From an uncultured Bacteroidota bacterium (GTDB taxonomy: Bacteria; Bacteroidota; Bacteroidia; Bacteroidales; P3): 8,655 nucleotides of DNA. The position numbers and the translations under genes were made by a program. Positions within the stretch are counted from its first letter, which is position 1. Each line of letters starts with the position of its first letter. Below are positions 6,623 through 8,655 of this stretch, piece after piece. Location: positions 1-8,655 of the forward strand of contig URCX01000086.1 of assembly GCA_900546465.1 (NCBI GenBank), in the 5' to 3' direction. The notes beneath the pieces are model-generated. The model saw only the letters and a list, made by a program, of their open reading frames with translations, was not told the DNA's origin and did no database searches.

Positions 6623-6626
6623 ATTC

Positions 6627-8655
6627 TTATCTTATCAATGTTATATCGCCGCCTTCTTTATAGGTCTTGCCGCCAAGACAACGCACTTCCAAGCTGTAAA
6701 AATATACTGCCGCATCACATTGTCTGCCTTTGTATGTCCCGTCCCAGCCCTCCTGCAAATCGGAAGTGGCAAATACCTTTTCGCCCCAGCGGTCGAATAC
6801 TTCAAAGGTGAAATTATCTATTTTCTCGCCCATGACAAAGAGAACATCGTTCTTTCCATCGCCATTAGGCGTGAATATATTGGGAACATATATATCGGGC
6901 CTGCCGCAATTCACCACTTCAACCTCGACAAAGACGCTGTCCTCTGCCTTACAACCATATCCGTCGCTGACATAAACATGGAAAAGCGTGCTTTGATACA
7001 TTGTTGCCATGCTTGAAGAGGAGTGAGGCGAGGTGAGGTTTTCCGCAGGCGACCATGTGTAACGCATTCCCGCAATATGGGTAGAGGAAAGTCTGACCTC
7101 CTGACCGTCAAATACCATTTCCGGATTTGCACTTGCCGAGAAATTCTCGAATAAATCGGTATAGGTAACTGTAATCGACGCTTGTGTTCGACAATTATTG
7201 ACATCGGTCAATTCCAAAACGTACTCTCCGCAACAGGCTTCGCTTATATTTTGTTCCGTTGTTCCGTCAGACCAAAGATATGAGTATGGTTTATTGCCGC
7301 CGGAGGCAAAGGAAGTGATGACTGCCCCACAGCCTTGCGGGCAATTATTTTCCGTTGCATTAAGACTGAGCTTTAAGGTGTCTGTATCTATTATCCGTAT
7401 GGTGTCCGTAAGGGAACAGCCTTTCGAGTCGGTAAGAGTGTAAATATAATCGCCGCTGCAAAGATTGGAAAGTTCCTCTCCTTGACTTCCGTTGTTCCAT
7501 ACAATATTATAAGGTTGCACTCCTCCGGAAGGATTGAGCGAAATGTAAGCACTGCATTCGTTTTGGCAATGATTGTTTGTGTATTCCGGTTCAGTAATAA
7601 GGTCATCAGGCGAATTGATTGCAAAATCGAGACTTACAGAACAAGCGTTTGCATCGCTTACAATGATATTATAATTTCCTACGGCGAGATTGCCTATGGA
7701 GTCCAAAGTCGTTCCGCTCAAACCGTTGCTCCATTGAAAAAACAGAGGCGGAGTAAATCCGCTCGTTATTGCAACAGCGGAACCGTTGCTTTCGTTGTTG
7801 CAACGAGTGTCATGTGTATTCACTTGCAGAAACCCGCCGTTATAATTCATGAAAATACTGTCCTGACCGAAACAGTTGCCTCTTCTGATATGGATATACA
7901 GCCAAGAGGAAGAAGCAGTGTCGAGAGTAATAATGCCGTTCAGGGCATTCACGCTGTCCGAAAAATCTCTCCGAAATGAGGTACTGATGAGATAATCCGA
8001 CGGAACACTCTCGGGAAGGTGGTAGTCGTATGGAATACTGCAATAATTCACCGTATCAGGAAGCTCCAAGGACAATGCTTCGATTTCTATCGTTTGAATA
8101 AGGGTATCGGAACATTGAGGGGTGGAAATGATAAGCCGATAAGTTGTCGTATTCTGTACAGAGACGTAAGGATTTGGCACCGTGGCACTGCTCAAACCGC
8201 CCGCAGGCTGCCAAAGATAGTTCACCGAGGATTGCGGATAGGCGGTTATACCTATTTGAATCGGGTCTCCGGGGCATGTAATCTTGCTTTCCAAAGTGTC
8301 GGTATGAGAATCCAATAGAATGATACGCTTTGTCAAAGTATCGGAACTCCAACAGGCACCATTCTTGTACGCAATCAAAGTAATGTCATAAATTCCGCTT
8401 TGAGTATAAACATGTTTCGGATTTACCTCTGTTGAAGTGCTTCCATCGCCAAAAAGCCATAAGAAGTTATCTCCCCGTCCGAGGTTTTCCAAACGCATGG
8501 TATCGGGGAAGCAAACATATTCCGGTAAATCGAAGTCGGCAACGGCATAATCCGAATGAACATTGAACTTAAACGCAACGGCATTGCAGTTGGTCGAACC
8601 GTTTTCCGTACTCCACACATCGGCAGGAAAGACAGGGAAACCGTTACTTCCGCCA
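6627..8655 (-). CDS. PKD/SprB-repeat surface protein with type B T9SS sorting domain (5' end outside window)
   Basis: The frame is open from the right edge to TAA at 6627-6629 and encodes 675 C-terminal residues; the true start is not visible. A GTG at 8618 is only an internal codon, since the frame continues through FPVFPADVW to the edge. Visible order: the end of an upstream domain (1-35; FPVFPADVWS..N..CNAVAFKF resembles the end of a beta-propeller-like repeat array), a PKD domain (about 40-112, FLWLFGDGSTS..PKHVY), an Ig-like region (about 115-195), a less clear segment, three cysteine-bearing SprB-type repeats (about 277-347, 355-423, 429-499), another Ig-like region (about 503-580), and a CHU_C/gliding-motility-associated type B sorting domain (586-675, PNIFTPNGDGKNDVL, FDRWGEKVF, WDGTYKGR). 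It is therefore a predicted T9SS cargo, probably a large adhesin, with an unknown ligand. Gliding itself is not implied. Confidence 0.9.
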   Translation of the reverse strand, partial: GGSNGFPVFPADVWSTENGSTNCNAVAFKFNVHSDYAVADFDLPEYVCFPDTMRLENLGRGDNFLWLFGDGSTSTEVNPKHVYTQSGIYDITLIAYKNGACWSSDTLTKRIILLDSHTDTLESKITCPGDPIQIGITAYPQSSVNYLWQPAGGLSSATVPNPYVSVQNTTTYRLIISTPQCSDTLIQTIEIEALSLELPDTVNYCSIPYDYHLPESVPSDYLISTSFRRDFSDSVNALNGIITLDTASSSWLYIHIRRGNCFGQDSIFMNYNGGFLQVNTHDTRCNNESNGSAVAITSGFTPPLFFQWSNGLSGTTLDSIGNLAVGNYNIIVSDANACSVSLDFAINSPDDLITEPEYTNNHCQNECSAYISLNPSGGVQPYNIVWNNGSQGEELSNLCSGDYIYTLTDSKGCSLTDTIRIIDTDTLKLSLNATENNCPQGCGAVITSFASGGNKPYSYLWSDGTTEQNISEACCGEYVLELTDVNNCRTQASITVTYTDLFENFSASANPEMVFDGQEVRLSSTHIAGMRYTWSPAENLTSPHSSSSMATMYQSTLFHVYVSDGYGCKAEDSVFVEVEVVNCGRPDIYVPNIFTPNGDGKNDVLFVMGEKIDNFTFEVFDRWGEKVFATSDLQEGWDGTYKGRQCDAAVYFYSLEVRCLGGKTYKEGGDITLIR

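Noticed and set aside
8616..8618. GTG as start codon of the PKD/SprB protein
   Set aside because: The frame continues upstream to the window edge, and the upstream residues (FPVFPADV) belong to the preceding domain; no signal peptide follows the GTG.

Overview
The window looks like chromosome from a member of the Bacteroidota, probably order Bacteroidales. The evidence is agreement between several features. One protein ends in a type A and another in a type B type IX secretion system (T9SS) sorting domain. There is a BspA-like leucine-rich repeat protein and a ribonuclease H with a viroplasmin-like N-terminal domain. Upstream regions are AT-rich, with TAnnTTTG -7 promoter boxes in place of classical -10 boxes, and Shine-Dalgarno sequences are weak or absent. 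Species cannot be named from the sequence.

Layout, left to right. (1) 1-1176, minus: the first 392 residues of a secreted BspA-like LRR protein whose 3' end lies beyond the left edge. (2) 1177-1652: gene-poor gap holding the LRR gene's promoter, a cluster of inverted and direct repeats, and the terminator of the next gene. (3) 1653-4679, minus: a complete 1008-residue secreted subtilisin-family (S8) peptidase with Ig-like domains, two 51-residue repeats and a type A T9SS tail. (4) 4797-5057, minus: an unrecognised 86-residue protein with a signal peptide and its own promoter. (5) 5058-5497: a divergent intergenic region. (6) 5498-5938, plus: a hot-dog-fold acyl-CoA thioesterase, the only plus-strand gene. 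(7) 5962-5991: a hairpin serving as shared terminator between convergent genes. (8) 5993-6622, minus: ribonuclease HI. (9) 6627-8655, minus: the C-terminal 675 residues of a large PKD/SprB-repeat surface protein with a type B T9SS tail; its 5' end lies beyond the right edge and it is only 4 nt upstream of rnhA.

How the genes relate. Two genes encode proteins with T9SS signals, a third (BspA-like) is probably of the same kind, and a fourth encodes a small exported protein, so the window is rich in cell-surface functions. The peptidase, LRR protein and small protein each have a promoter-like -7 box directly upstream and are probably separate transcription units. rnhA has no visible promoter of its own and is probably transcribed with the surface-protein gene. 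The thioesterase and rnhA are cytoplasmic housekeeping functions. No tRNA, rRNA, CRISPR array or complete mobile element was seen.
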